Of a stretch of 64,000 nucleotides of DNA, positions 27,685-36,872 are shown one piece after another. Each line of letters starts with the position of its first letter. Positions within the stretch are counted from its first letter, which is position 1. The DNA is from an uncultured Muribaculaceae bacterium (lineage in GTDB: Bacteria; Bacteroidota; Bacteroidia; Bacteroidales; Muribaculaceae). The position numbers were made by a program, and so were the translations under genes. The notes below the pieces were generated by a model. It was not told the origin of the DNA. It searched no databases and worked only from the letters and a program-made list of their open reading frames with translations. The stretch is taken from assembly GCA_944320595.1 (NCBI GenBank), contig CALUIB010000007.1, forward strand, positions 1 to 64,000. Reading direction: 5' to 3'.

Positions 27685-29619
27685 TCACAACTCGTCACAC
27701 TCCTTGACCCATAATGCCGCTGCGGCATCGCTCGGCATCCGCCAGTCGCCACGTGGCGAAAGGCTTATGCTGCCCACCTTGGGGCCGTCGGGCATACACG
27801 ACCGCTTGAATTGCTGGCTGAAGAACCTGCGCACAAACGTCTTGAGCCATTTTTTTATGGTATCGCAGTCATAGTCGAGGCCAAATGCCTGGCAGGCCAG
27901 CCAATAAATCTTGCGTGGGGCAAAACCGTGGCGCAACATATTATAGAGGAAGAAATCATGCAACTCGTATGGACCCACAAGGTCTTCGGTCTTTTGCTTT
28001 ATCTCCCCGTCGGCAGCGGCTGGTATCAACTCGGGGCTTATTGGAGTGTCAACAATATCTTTCAATGCCGGTGCTATCTTGTCGTTGTCGGCAAAATACA
28101 CGTCGGCAAACCATTCCACCAAATACTTTACGAGCGTCTTCGGTATGCCGGCATTCACGCCATACATCGATATGTGGTCGCCATTGTAGGTGGCCCAGCC
28201 CAATGCCAATTCCGACAAATCGCCGGTTCCCACCACTATGCCATTTACTTCGTTGGAGTAGTCCATCAATATCTGCGTTCGCTCGCGTGCCTGCGAGTTT
28301 TCATACACCACATCTTGCACAGCCGGGTCGTGGCCAATGTCGCTGAAGTGCCTTTCGACGGCTCCCCTTATGGAAATCTCTTTCACTGTTATGCCAAGTG
28401 CCTCCATCAGCACCACTGCATTGTCGTGGGTGCGCCCAGTGGTGCCAAAACCAGGCATGGTTATACCCACGATGCCAGTACGCGGCAACTGCAACCTGTC
28501 AAAAGCCTTGGCAGCCACAAGCAGTGCAAGAGTGCTGTCAAGCCCGCCCGACACTCCTATAACCACGCTCTTGCAACCTATCGCAACCAACCGGCGGGCA
28601 AGCCCGGCGGCCTGCATATTGATAATCTCCTCGCATCGTCCTGAGAGCAATTTGCCATCGGCGGGAACGAACGGGTGGCGATTTACCGGCCTCATTAACT
28701 TACCTTTGATGCAAGCATTGCCGAGTTCAAAATCCACCATGCGATATGGTTTGCGCATAGTGGCAGCACAATCCTCAAAACTCGTAACCACGCGGCGGTC
28801 GTTTGCAATCTGTTCAATATCCACATCGGCAATAGCCATCAGCGGCCCGTCGGCAAACCGTTCGCTTTGGGCAATGAACGCTCCGTTCTCGGCCACCATG
28901 GCATTTCCAGCAAATACAAGGTCGGTCGATGATTCGCCAAACCCGGCCGAGGCATACACGTATGCCGCCATGCAACGTGCCGACTGCTGCCGCACAAGGT
29001 CGCACAGATAACCATGCTTGCCTATGACTTCGTTGGAGGCCGAAAGGTTGACCATTACATTTGCCCCGGCAAGTGCGGCATAGCTACTTGGCGGAATGGT
29101 GGTCCACAGGTCTTCACATATCTCGGCGGCTATAAGCAAGTCGCCGCATCGGAACAGCAAGTCGCTCCCCATTGGCACTGTTTCGCCGCACAGTTTCACC
29201 TCGGCCTGTGCAAGCGATGTTGACGATGCAAACCACCGTTTTTCATAAAATTCCTTGTAATTAGGCAAGTATGTCTTAGGCACTACTCCCAATATGCACC
29301 CTCGGCACACGGCCACCGCACAATTATAAATGGCATTGGCACCCCTTACCGGCATACCTACAAACACTATGGCATCTAACACCATGGATGCCTTCCTGAT
29401 TTCACCGAGTGCAGCCTCGGCCTCACTGAGCAATTTTTGCTGGAAGAACAGGTCGCCGCAAGTGTAGGCAGTCAACGACATTTCGGGGAAAGCCACAATC
29501 TGCGCACCCTTGCCGACGGCTTCAGTCATTTGCCTTATTATCTCACCCGTGTTAAAACCGCAATCGGCCACATTGACACGCGGTACCACTGCAGCCACCC
29601 TTATTAATCCATAATCCAT
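27685..29619 (-). CDS. nadE: Glutamine-dependent NAD+ synthetase
   Basis: Amidates deamido-NAD to NAD+, the last step of NAD synthesis, using ammonia from glutamine. The 644 residues hold an N-terminal nitrilase-type glutaminase domain with the triad Glu46, Lys115 and Cys168 (AAEICEDLW), and a C-terminal synthetase domain with the ATP-pyrophosphatase P-loop SGGLDS at 357-362. The size and domain order match the bacterial two-domain NadE of this type. It is the first of a five-gene minus-strand run with tamB, DUF4421, the macro-like gene and the FAD gene. Confidence 0.96.
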   Translation of the reverse strand: MDYGLIRVAAVVPRVNVADCGFNTGEIIRQMTEAVGKGAQIVAFPEMSLTAYTCGDLFFQQKLLSEAEAALGEIRKASMVLDAIVFVGMPVRGANAIYNCAVAVCRGCILGVVPKTYLPNYKEFYEKRWFASSTSLAQAEVKLCGETVPMGSDLLFRCGDLLIAAEICEDLWTTIPPSSYAALAGANVMVNLSASNEVIGKHGYLCDLVRQQSARCMAAYVYASAGFGESSTDLVFAGNAMVAENGAFIAQSERFADGPLMAIADVDIEQIANDRRVVTSFEDCAATMRKPYRMVDFELGNACIKGKLMRPVNRHPFVPADGKLLSGRCEEIINMQAAGLARRLVAIGCKSVVIGVSGGLDSTLALLVAAKAFDRLQLPRTGIVGITMPGFGTTGRTHDNAVVLMEALGITVKEISIRGAVERHFSDIGHDPAVQDVVYENSQARERTQILMDYSNEVNGIVVGTGDLSELALGWATYNGDHISMYGVNAGIPKTLVKYLVEWFADVYFADNDKIAPALKDIVDTPISPELIPAAADGEIKQKTEDLVGPYELHDFFLYNMLRHGFAPRKIYWLACQAFGLDYDCDTIKKWLKTFVRRFFSQQFKRSCMPDGPKVGSISLSPRGDWRMPSDAAAALWVKECDEL

Positions 29620-29650
29620 ATATCTATTACCAGCAATTTGTGTTATTACG

Positions 29651-29658
29651 CAAAATTA
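29651..29658 (-). promoter_or_regulatory. -7 promoter box before nadE
   Basis: On the minus strand TAATTTTG matches TAnnTTTG and lies 32 bases before the nadE ATG. It would serve the whole nadE to FAD run. Confidence 0.45.
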
Positions 29659-29759
29659 GCCATTTTCCCATTAATAACGGCTGCAAGCCGCCACATATTT
29701 CCATTTTTAGCGCATTTAACAGCCAATTAGACCATACACGGCATTTTTTTTACACGAAA

Positions 29760-29792
29760 TTTGAATTAATCGAAAATGTTGCCTTAACTTTG
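29760..29792 (+). promoter_or_regulatory. Promoter of the small beta-barrel gene
   Basis: TTTG at 29760-29763 and TAACTTTG at 29785-29792 with a 21-base spacer form a full Bacteroidota promoter, 24 bases before the ATG at 29816. Confidence 0.75.
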
Positions 29793-29815
29793 GAATAAAA
29801 TTACCGAGTAGAATA

Positions 29816-30289
29816 ATGAAGCGATTATTTATCATAATCATAGCAATTGCAGCCGCCACGGCAAGCCTCATGGCTCAGAAAGGGGAAAAGACAGTGGGCC
29901 TGCTTGCCGGATACACAACCGAGAACAAATCGGCTGTTGCCGGGTTGTTTTTCCAATACCGTTGCAGCTCATTGCTGCGGCTTTCACCCGACTGCCAATT
30001 CATCATCAAGAACAACGACCGCAGCGCATTTATATTCAATGGCAATGCGCACTTCATCATTCCAACATCGCGAAATACAAATATATACCCGCTGGTCGGT
30101 ATCACATACCACAACTGGAAAACCTACAACATGGGGCTCGGCAACCAAAACCGATTTGGAGCAAACGTAGGTGCCGGTTTCGAGGTTATGGCCACAGCCA
30201 CGCTGAAACTCTCGGTCGAGGCCAAATACTCCTTGATAAAAGATTTCTCATCGGGTAACTTTTTTGCAAGCATAGGTTACCTATTCTGA
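29816..30289 (+). CDS. Small outer-membrane beta-barrel protein
   Basis: A 157-residue exported protein with a signal peptide ending at LMAQ (about residue 20). The rest shows alternating strands with turn residues and ends IGYLF, a terminal aromatic typical of outer-membrane barrels; about eight strands would fit. It resembles the small PorT/OmpW-like barrels common in the phylum but I cannot assign a function. It has a strong promoter of its own, and the glycosyltransferase gene follows after six bases. Confidence 0.75.
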   Translation: MKRLFIIIIAIAAATASLMAQKGEKTVGLLAGYTTENKSAVAGLFFQYRCSSLLRLSPDCQFIIKNNDRSAFIFNGNAHFIIPTSRNTNIYPLVGITYHNWKTYNMGLGNQNRFGANVGAGFEVMATATLKLSVEAKYSLIKDFSSGNFFASIGYLF

Positions 30290-30295
30290 AAAGAG

Positions 30296-31264
30296 ATGAA
30301 CAACGAATTGCCATTGGTGTCGGTCATTGTTCCCGTTTACAATGTAGAACGCTACATTGAACAGTGCGCACGCTCCATATTCGAGCAAACCTACCCTCGC
30401 CTTGAAATAATATTCGTCAACGACTGCACTCCCGACGGCAGCATCTACCTGCTTAAGACCTTGGTAACCAATTACCCTGCCCGTATGAGCCAATCAAAAA
30501 TAATCGACACGGGGAAAAATAGCGGTTTAACTGTTGCACGGAGCATCGGCATCAAGAAATGCACTGGTGATTATGTGTTGTGCATCGATAGCGACGACTA
30601 TATAGAGCCATGCATGGTTGAACAATTAACCGAAATCGCCATTACTGGCAATCATGATATTGTCGCTACACCTTATTTTACAAACAGCAATGGTAGCGAA
30701 AAAATAATTGACATGGGCGACTGCGACAAGTTCTTCTGCCTTAATTCAATGCCTATCGACACATTGCACTTTTCACTTTGGAACAAATTAATAAACAAAA
30801 GCATCATAGACCAAATACCCGAAATACCCAATGCAAACTGTTGGGAAGACCTTGCCATGACATCACGGGCAATTGCCTTGGCCAAAAATCCTAAGGCCAT
30901 AAATGTGCCTCTTTACCATTACCGAATAGGCGAGAACGCCAATTCACTCACATCGCAGCCTCATGAAAAACGGCTGCACGACCAGCTCACCGTGGCACGG
31001 TTTGTCGAACAATGGTTCATCGACAACAATCTTGACACAAAATATGCACCTTTCCTGCGCAACATGAAATTTTCGGCCAAAATAAAATTCCTGCGCGGAC
31101 CTAACCGCGACTTTGCCGCATGGAAACGCACCTTCCCCGAAACCAACAACGGCATACTTCACTACCGCCACATACCGCTCCATTACCGCCTACTTTTCTT
31201 CATGGCCGACATTCTGCCCACCCGGCTGTGCCAACGCATCTCCGACGCCATTTCCAAGAAATAA
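30296..31264 (+). CDS. Glycosyltransferase family 2
   Basis: A 322-residue enzyme that transfers a sugar from a nucleotide sugar, probably for a surface glycan. The GT-A fold N-terminus is textbook: SVIVPVYNVERYIEQC, then FVNDCTPDGS, and the metal-binding DSDDYIEP at about residues 98-105. The C-terminal half, with EDLAMT and the basic end, is variable. It lies six bases after the small barrel gene, not in a polysaccharide locus, so its acceptor is unknown. A terminator follows. Confidence 0.9.
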   Translation: MNNELPLVSVIVPVYNVERYIEQCARSIFEQTYPRLEIIFVNDCTPDGSIYLLKTLVTNYPARMSQSKIIDTGKNSGLTVARSIGIKKCTGDYVLCIDSDDYIEPCMVEQLTEIAITGNHDIVATPYFTNSNGSEKIIDMGDCDKFFCLNSMPIDTLHFSLWNKLINKSIIDQIPEIPNANCWEDLAMTSRAIALAKNPKAINVPLYHYRIGENANSLTSQPHEKRLHDQLTVARFVEQWFIDNNLDTKYAPFLRNMKFSAKIKFLRGPNRDFAAWKRTFPETNNGILHYRHIPLHYRLLFFMADILPTRLCQRISDAISKK

Positions 31265-31300
31265 AAAAATCCACCTCGCTAATTCACGAAGTGGATTTTT
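31265..31300. terminator. Bidirectional terminator between GT2 and glyA
   Basis: The inverted repeat AAAAATCCAC...GTGGATTTTT (arms 31265-31277 and 31288-31300, one mismatch) has an A-run on one side and a T-run on the other, so it can end both convergent transcripts. Confidence 0.85.
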
Positions 31301-31318
31301 CCTAATATATCTTTTATT

Positions 31319-32599
31319 TTAGTAAGCAAACATGGGGTACTCGTTCATGATGCTGTTGACTTTTTCGCATACCGACTTGATTACGGCCTCGTTGTCAACA
31401 TTCTGGAGCACGGTGTCAATCATTTCCACGATTTCACCCATCAGCTCCTCCTTGGCACCGCGAGTGGTTATGGCAGGCGTGCCAAGGCGTATGCCCGACG
31501 TGAGGAACGGCGAACGAGTGTCAAACGGCACCATGTTCTTGTTTGCCGTAATGTCGGCAGCCACAAGCGCCCTTTCGGCAACCTTGCCGGTAAGTTCGGG
31601 GAACTTGCCTCGAAGGTCAAGCAAGATGCAATGGTTGTCGGTTCCGCCCGATGCTATCTTATAACCCTTGTCAAGCAATGCCTGAGCCATGACTGCGGCA
31701 TTCTTCTTCACCTGCATCTGATATTCCTTGAACGACGGCTGCAATGCCTCGCCAAATGCCACGGCCTTGGCGGCAATGACGTGTTCGAGCGGGCCGCCTT
31801 GCACACCAGGGAACACGGCCGAGTCGAGCAGCGACGACATCATGCGCAATTCACCCTTGTTGTTCTTCTTGCCAAACGGGTTTTCAAAGTCCTTGCCCAT
31901 CATTATCACACCGCCACGCGGACCGCGGAGCGTCTTGTGCGTGGTGGATGTGACTATGTGCGCATACTTCACGGGATTGTCGAGCAAGCCTGCGGCGATA
32001 AGTCCTGCCGGGTGAGCCATGTCGAACATGAAGATAGCCCCTACCTCGTCGGCCACGCGGCGAATGCGAGCATAATCCCACTCACGAGAATATGCACTTG
32101 CGCCGCCTATTATCAATTTCGGACGCTCACGGCGGGCAACCTCTTCAAGCATATCATAGTCGATGAGATTGGTATCGGGAGTCACGTTATACTCAAGCGG
32201 CTGGTAAACCAACCCCGAGAAATTGACCGCGCTGCCGTGCGACAAGTGCCCCCCATGCGACAAGTTCAAGCCCAGGAATTTGTCGCCCGGTTTCATCACT
32301 GCCAGGAACACAGCCATGTTGGCCTGTGCACCCGAGTGAGGCTGCACATTGGCCCACTCGGCACCGAAAAGCTGTTTCAGGCGTTCGATGGCAATAGTTT
32401 CGGCCTCGTCAACCACTTGGCAGCCGCCATAATAACGATGGCCGGGATAGCCTTCGGCATATTTGTTAGTAAGGCACGAGCCCATTGCCTGCATCACTTC
32501 GTCGCTCACGAAATTCTCGCTTGCTATGAGTTCGATACCCTTCTTCTGGCGTAAATGTTCACGCTCAATGATGTCGAATATTACTTTGTCTCTCTCCAT
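31319..32599 (-). CDS. glyA: Serine hydroxymethyltransferase
   Basis: PLP enzyme that turns serine and tetrahydrofolate into glycine and 5,10-methylene-THF, the main source of one-carbon units. The 426-residue length is normal. The PLP lysine is Lys222 in [13 protein letters not shown]; the N-terminal [10 protein letters not shown] and the [14 protein letters not shown] block are family signatures. It is the last gene of a four-gene minus-strand run (pyrB, pyrI, flavin reductase, glyA), joined by its role in nucleotide precursor supply. Confidence 0.97.
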   Translation of the reverse strand: MERDKVIFDIIEREHLRQKKGIELIASENFVSDEVMQAMGSCLTNKYAEGYPGHRYYGGCQVVDEAETIAIERLKQLFGAEWANVQPHSGAQANMAVFLAVMKPGDKFLGLNLSHGGHLSHGSAVNFSGLVYQPLEYNVTPDTNLIDYDMLEEVARRERPKLIIGGASAYSREWDYARIRRVADEVGAIFMFDMAHPAGLIAAGLLDNPVKYAHIVTSTTHKTLRGPRGGVIMMGKDFENPFGKKNNKGELRMMSSLLDSAVFPGVQGGPLEHVIAAKAVAFGEALQPSFKEYQMQVKKNAAVMAQALLDKGYKIASGGTDNHCILLDLRGKFPELTGKVAERALVAADITANKNMVPFDTRSPFLTSGIRLGTPAITTRGAKEELMGEIVEMIDTVLQNVDNEAVIKSVCEKVNSIMNEYPMFAY

Positions 32600-32629
32600 T
32601 ACTTGTTACTATTGTATTTATTATTGTTA

Positions 32630-33196
32630 TTATTTATTCTTCTTCACCGACCAGCCGAAATGGCCTATCCTGTTCCCCAATCCAAAGTATTCGCCATGGC
32701 AATACACAAGCATCCCGGCCTGTTTCATGTCGAATTCCCCCGTTTCGGGATTGATATACCGGTCGTCGGCCACCACGTTAAGCACATCGGCGATAAACAT
32801 ATCATGCGAACCGAGCGACATAATTCCTTTCACGCGGCACTCTATCGACAGCGGAGCCTCGGCAATGTAAGGCGAGGCGACCTTCACCCCCTTGACGGGA
32901 GTCAACCCCATCTCCTTGAACTTATCATAATCACGTCCGCTGCGCACTCCGCACCAGTCGGTAGCCCGTGCAAGAGCCTCGGTGGTCAGGTTTAAAGTAA
33001 ATTCCATATTGCGCTTAATGATACCGTGACTGTAACGTTCGGGTCGAATCGAAACATAACACATGGGCGGATTGGTACAAACAGTTCCTACCCAACTCGC
33101 AGTAAAAACGTTATAATCTTCGGGCGAAGAACCGCAACTCACCAATACCGCAGGCAGCGGATAAACCAGCGTTCCGGGTTTCCAATTTTGCTTCAT
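32630..33196 (-). CDS. Flavin reductase-like FMN-binding protein
   Basis: A 188-residue cytosolic protein of the flavin reductase-like split-barrel family. The phrases NVFTASWVGTVCTNPPMCYVSI and SIECRVKGIMSLGSHDMFIADV (around residues 28-50 and 116-138) are diagnostic for the FMN-binding fold. Members reduce or carry flavin, but the partner here is not known. It starts six bases after pyrI stop and 30 bases before glyA, so it is part of the pyrimidine/one-carbon operon. Confidence 0.88.
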   Translation of the reverse strand: MKQNWKPGTLVYPLPAVLVSCGSSPEDYNVFTASWVGTVCTNPPMCYVSIRPERYSHGIIKRNMEFTLNLTTEALARATDWCGVRSGRDYDKFKEMGLTPVKGVKVASPYIAEAPLSIECRVKGIMSLGSHDMFIADVLNVVADDRYINPETGEFDMKQAGMLVYCHGEYFGLGNRIGHFGWSVKKNK

Positions 33197-33202
33197 CTCT
33201 TA

Positions 33203-33667
33203 TTATTCAAGCACGATATCGTCTTTTTCCACTGCTCTTTCGCAATAATGGCACTTTAGCACCACATTTTCGCGGTCGATAACATGGAAATGTGTCCGCA
33301 TAGGCTCGTTGTTGGTTATGCACTTGGGATTGTTGCACTTCACTATGCCATATATGTCATCGGGAAGTGAAACAGTGTGCTTGTCCACCACCTTATAATC
33401 CCTTATGATATTTATTTTGGCATTGGGGGCTACAAGGGCTATGCGGTTTAGCGTGTCTTCATGCAAAAACACGTCGGCAACTTTTATTATACCCTTCTTG
33501 CCGCATTTCTTGCTATTGAGATTGAAACCTATTGTCACACTGCTTTTCATCTTGGATATGCCAAGCAAATCGACTACTTTGAAAAGCGACTCGGTGGGAA
33601 TGTGGTCGATTACCGTACCATTCTGCAAAGCAGCCACAGCCAATTCTTCATTTTTTATTGTCGTCAT
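33203..33667 (-). CDS. pyrI: Aspartate carbamoyltransferase regulatory chain
   Basis: Regulatory subunit that binds CTP and ATP and tunes PyrB activity. The 154 residues comprise the nucleotide-binding domain (about 1-100) and a zinc domain with Cys111, Cys116, Cys139 and Cys142 holding the metal at the contact with PyrB. All four ligands are intact, so allosteric control should work. The start lies 17 bases after pyrB. Confidence 0.96.
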   Translation of the reverse strand: MTTIKNEELAVAALQNGTVIDHIPTESLFKVVDLLGISKMKSSVTIGFNLNSKKCGKKGIIKVADVFLHEDTLNRIALVAPNAKINIIRDYKVVDKHTVSLPDDIYGIVKCNNPKCITNNEPMRTHFHVIDRENVVLKCHYCERAVEKDDIVLE

Positions 33668-33684
33668 GTTACATTCCTCCCTTT

Positions 33685-34602
33685 TTATTTATTATCGATA
33701 CCCAATACTTTGCATATGATGGCCTGACGGGCATAAAGTCCGTTTCGGGCCTGTTGGAAATAATATGCCTTAGGGTTACTGTCAACATCATATGAAATCT
33801 CGTTCACCCTTGGCAGCGGATGCAATACCCGCAAATTCTCTTTACTGCCAAGCAACATCGAGTTTTTAAGCGTGTACAGGTTTTTAACACGCTCATATTC
33901 CATGATGTCGGTAAAGCGTTCACGTTGCACACGGGTCATATACAAGATGTCGGTCTGGTTTATCACCTCCTCCGAGAAATCGGTATATTCGTGGTACTCT
34001 ATGCCATGCTTGTTGCAAAATTCCTTATACTCGATGGGCATCTTCAACTCATCGCATGCCACGAAGTTGAATCGCGGCTTGAAGTAATACATGGCCATTA
34101 GCAATGAATGTACCGTGCGGCCATACTTCAAGTCGCCCACCATGGTAATAGTCAAGTTCTCAAGCGTGCCCTGCGTCTTGTATATCGAATACAGGTCGAG
34201 CATGGTCTGCGACGGGTGCTGGTTGGCACCGTCACCGGCATTGATTATGGGCACAGGCGAAAACTCGCTGGCATAGCGCGCCGCCCCTTCAAGGTAGTGG
34301 CGCATGATTATCAAGTCGGCATAATTGCTCACCATCATTATGGTGTCGTGCAATGTTTCTCCTTTCGACGAGCTGGTAGTATTGGCATCAGAAAAACCTA
34401 TCACCCGGCCTCCAAGGCGGTTCACGGCAGTTTCAAAACTGAGGCGAGTGCGAGTTGACGGCTCAAAAAACAGCGTTGCCACCACTTTGCCTTTCAATAA
34501 ATCGCGATTAGGGTTAGCCTCAAACCGGCTCGCCGATTCAAGCAATGACAAAATTTCATCCTTTGTGAAATCTGAAATCGAAACCAGGCTTTCGCTATTC
34601 AT
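33685..34602 (-). CDS. pyrB: Aspartate carbamoyltransferase catalytic chain
   Basis: Joins carbamoyl phosphate and aspartate at the entry to pyrimidine synthesis. The 305 residues include the carbamoyl-phosphate loop STRT at 49-52 in [13 protein letters not shown] and the C-terminal HPLPR near residue 266. It leads a run with pyrI, a flavin reductase and glyA. Its upstream region contains a structured RNA element with a T-run 75 bases before the ATG, which may control the operon by attenuation. Confidence 0.97.
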   Translation of the reverse strand: MNSESLVSISDFTKDEILSLLESASRFEANPNRDLLKGKVVATLFFEPSTRTRLSFETAVNRLGGRVIGFSDANTTSSSKGETLHDTIMMVSNYADLIIMRHYLEGAARYASEFSPVPIINAGDGANQHPSQTMLDLYSIYKTQGTLENLTITMVGDLKYGRTVHSLLMAMYYFKPRFNFVACDELKMPIEYKEFCNKHGIEYHEYTDFSEEVINQTDILYMTRVQRERFTDIMEYERVKNLYTLKNSMLLGSKENLRVLHPLPRVNEISYDVDSNPKAYYFQQARNGLYARQAIICKVLGIDNK

Positions 34603-34676
34603 AATTCTTTATCGTTTGATGTGTGTATATGTTGAAACGGGTTTATGCGTGACATTTCACAACGGAAACCACATAC

Positions 34677-34819
34677 AAAAAAAGCCAATCACACTTGCCA
34701 CCCTCCACCGGGGAAAGCGACTAAATGATTGACTTCACCGCCCAATGCGTAACCTTTTACGCACCTTCTGCCGAACCTGGCAACCGATGCGTGGCAATAT
34801 ATGTGTATGCTTGGTTTCC
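34677..34819 (-). ncRNA. Predicted structured RNA: pyrBI leader attenuator or independent small RNA
   Basis: Reading the minus strand, a -7 box is followed by a stretch of about 143 nt whose two ends pair and which finishes in seven T residues. Closing pairs are 34811-34814 with 34685-34688, 34803-34806 with 34691-34694, and a perfect 7-bp stem 34791-34797 with 34695-34701. Inside are an 8-bp hairpin (34745-34764, AAGG loop) and smaller potential stems. The T-run ends 74 bases before pyrB. It may be a riboswitch or pyrimidine attenuator, or a free small RNA; no known class is recognised by eye. Confidence 0.5.
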
Positions 34820-34826
34820 ATTGCAA

Positions 34827-34834
34827 CAAAGATA
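34827..34834 (-). promoter_or_regulatory. -7 promoter box of the pyrB leader RNA
   Basis: On the minus strand TATCTTTG matches TAnnTTTG. Transcription would begin near 34819, exactly at the 5' end of the paired region. The -33 element is weak (TGTG). Confidence 0.55.
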
Positions 34835-34872
34835 CGCATTTTTCGCCAATCACACACATACCATAACCCAAA

Positions 34873-36165
34873 TTATTTCAATTCGAGCCGCACCCCTACT
34901 TGCAGGCTGAAATTAAGTGGCTTGTCCTTGTACACCGTCAGCACATCGCTGCCATCGTCGAAATAATAACCTATTCCCGGTTCAACGTAAATGCCCAAGT
35001 TTTCGATAAAATTATATTGGAAACCCACTGCGCCCGACACCGACCATTGCAGCCGGTCAACGTCCACATCTTCGGTGCGGCTGTCCGACAGTTGCCCATT
35101 AGTTATGTAATCGGTCTCGGTCTTGCCCGACAACGGTATTTCCATCATGCCACCGGCATTGGCGTATGCCCTAAAGTGGTCGTTTTGCCACACGGTAAAA
35201 TGCACTTTCAACGGTATCCCAAGGTAGTGTATGGTTTGTTCGGCGGCATAGTAATCTTGTGCTCCGCCCGATGTGAGTTCCGACTTCAACAACGTATATG
35301 CCACCCCGCTTTCCACGCCCCAACGGTCGGTAATGGCATATTTCACATTGGCACCAAAGCGCAGCGGCAAGTGATGTTTTACCTTAGTTTCGGGAACTTT
35401 TTCAATGTTATTGAACATTATGTTGGCCATGGCATCGGTCGTCCAAGTTTCTTCCCTTGGCATTTCCGCAAACGGATTTACCCCCATTGTGAAATTTCGG
35501 TATCCCAATGCCGAGGCATCATTGCCAGCCATATTCGAGGCATAAACACCTGCGCTCCACTTGCTTGCCGCCTCGTTCCTGCCATGGTTGCTGCCATAAA
35601 ATTCAAGGCTCTTGCGACTGTCTTTTCGGTCTTTATACCTGTCGGCATAACCGTCCATCACCGACTTTGTGCTGCGCTTGTCTTGCTGCGGCACCTCCAC
35701 AGTGTCGGCAGCCTCATTGCGTTCCGTCTCTTGCTCCTGCTGTGCCGTAGCCTGTCTGCCGCTGGGCTGCACGGCAGCCATTTCATCATCTCCTTGCGAT
35801 TTCACGGCAGCCTTTCTCGCAGCAAGCACCGGCAAGTTATTAGTCTGCACCGCCGCAACTCCTGACTGTAGGGCAGTGTCATTGGCAACGACCAACGGCA
35901 ATGCCGCCACCTTTTCCACACTTGTTACAGGCTGCCGCATAGAAACGTCGCCCAGGTTCAGCGCCACATAGCCTATCACCGCGGGCAGCAACACCGCAGC
36001 GGCAGCAACCGCCCATCGCAGCCATATAGTGGACAATTTCTTCTTAGCCTTGACAACGCCCTTGGCCTCCAACGACTGCATCACGCCATCCCACAACCCA
36101 TCGGGAGCCTTGCGCTCAAAAGACTTTGAGCGTTCCTTCAGATTATTTAGCCATTGTTCTTCCAT
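34873..36165 (-). CDS. Anti-sigma-like membrane protein fused to outer-membrane barrel
   Basis: A 430-residue protein with three parts: a cytoplasmic N-terminus (1-46), one transmembrane helix (about 47-68), a long low-complexity periplasmic linker rich in Gln, Glu, Ala and Lys (about 75-200), and a C-terminal part from about 210 that looks like a beta-barrel, ending LQVGVRLELK. It overlaps the preceding ECF sigma gene by 23 bases. The layout fits an anti-sigma partner whose C-terminus resembles an outer-membrane sensor; the function is inferred from position. Confidence 0.75.
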   Translation of the reverse strand: MEEQWLNNLKERSKSFERKAPDGLWDGVMQSLEAKGVVKAKKKLSTIWLRWAVAAAAVLLPAVIGYVALNLGDVSMRQPVTSVEKVAALPLVVANDTALQSGVAAVQTNNLPVLAARKAAVKSQGDDEMAAVQPSGRQATAQQEQETERNEAADTVEVPQQDKRSTKSVMDGYADRYKDRKDSRKSLEFYGSNHGRNEAASKWSAGVYASNMAGNDASALGYRNFTMGVNPFAEMPREETWTTDAMANIMFNNIEKVPETKVKHHLPLRFGANVKYAITDRWGVESGVAYTLLKSELTSGGAQDYYAAEQTIHYLGIPLKVHFTVWQNDHFRAYANAGGMMEIPLSGKTETDYITNGQLSDSRTEDVDVDRLQWSVSGAVGFQYNFIENLGIYVEPGIGYYFDDGSDVLTVYKDKPLNFSLQVGVRLELK

Positions 36166-36736
36166 TTCTTTTGTTTTTATTGGTTGTCAAGTATTCTTTT
36201 ATATTTGTTGCAAGCAATGCCTTTGCCCTGTGGTATTGCGAGGCCGACGTGTTTTCTTTTATTCCAAGCATTTCGGCTATCTCCTTGTGGCTTTTGCCCT
36301 CGAACACATACAAGTTGAATACGCTCCTGTACCCCGGCGGCAGATGCCTTATCATTTCATAAACCGCCTCTATCGGCACGTTGCCCACATCGGGTTCGTC
36401 AAGAGGCTCCTCTTCGCAGCAATCGTCAATCTCGGCCATCTCCATCGCCTCGGTAGCCTTGCGGCTATGCAAGAAATCGAGAGCTTCGTTTACGGCAATC
36501 TTTGTCATCCATGCCCTAAGCGACCCTTTGCCGCGGTACTGGAAACTGCGCATCGACGTGAACACCTTCACAAAAGCTTCCTGCAGCACATCTTTCAGGT
36601 CGTCATCATCGTGGATATAACGCGAAACCACCGCAGTGAGGCACCCCACATGGCAATCATACAGATACTTCATGGCTGCCGCATCGCCATCAAGCACCTT
36701 TTTTATAAGTGCCTCATCGGTGTATTCTCCGTTCAT
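36143..36736 (-). CDS. RNA polymerase ECF sigma factor
   Basis: A 197-residue sigma-70 factor of the extracytoplasmic function class. Region 2 (about residues 20-90, with the DVLQEAFVKVF helix and the LRAWMTKIAVNEALDFLHSR part) and region 4 (about 130-180, with FEGKSHKEIAEMLGI) are both present, with an acidic linker between. ATG 36736 is preferred to an upstream TTG. The gene overlaps its partner gene by 23 bases, as with many ECF sigma/anti-sigma pairs. The target genes are unknown; the downstream lipoproteins are not co-directional targets by evidence. Confidence 0.93.
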   Translation of the reverse strand: MNGEYTDEALIKKVLDGDAAAMKYLYDCHVGCLTAVVSRYIHDDDDLKDVLQEAFVKVFTSMRSFQYRGKGSLRAWMTKIAVNEALDFLHSRKATEAMEMAEIDDCCEEEPLDEPDVGNVPIEAVYEMIRHLPPGYRSVFNLYVFEGKSHKEIAEMLGIKENTSASQYHRAKALLATNIKEYLTTNKNKRNGRTMAK

Positions 36737-36872
36737 CCTTTTACCCGACAATTCCCTGCTGTTTCAAACTAAGTTGCACAGTGCGCGCCACTGTCAAGCC
36801 GCACTGTACAACCGCTCAATATCACATTCAAATTATAACTAACATTTTCTCTTCTTCAGTTTAGGCAAGGCT

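Noticed and set aside
27740..27765. GCCACGTGGC palindrome in nadE
   Set aside because: It lacks the TGTTT/AAACA flanks of parS and lies in coding sequence; chance is likely.
27811..28644. A long plus-strand open frame opposite nadE
   Set aside because: It is fully antisense to a well-conserved enzyme gene and its product resembles no protein.
34677..34819. SRP (4.5S) RNA or 6S RNA as the identity of the pyrB leader RNA
   Set aside because: The GGAA tetraloop and AGCAG loop of SRP RNA are missing, and 143 nt with several inner hairpins does not fit the 6S rod with a single central bubble.
34689..34871. A 60-residue open frame in the pyrB leader as a leader peptide
   Set aside because: Its start lies upstream of the predicted transcription start and its sequence follows the paired RNA arms, so it is unlikely to be translated.
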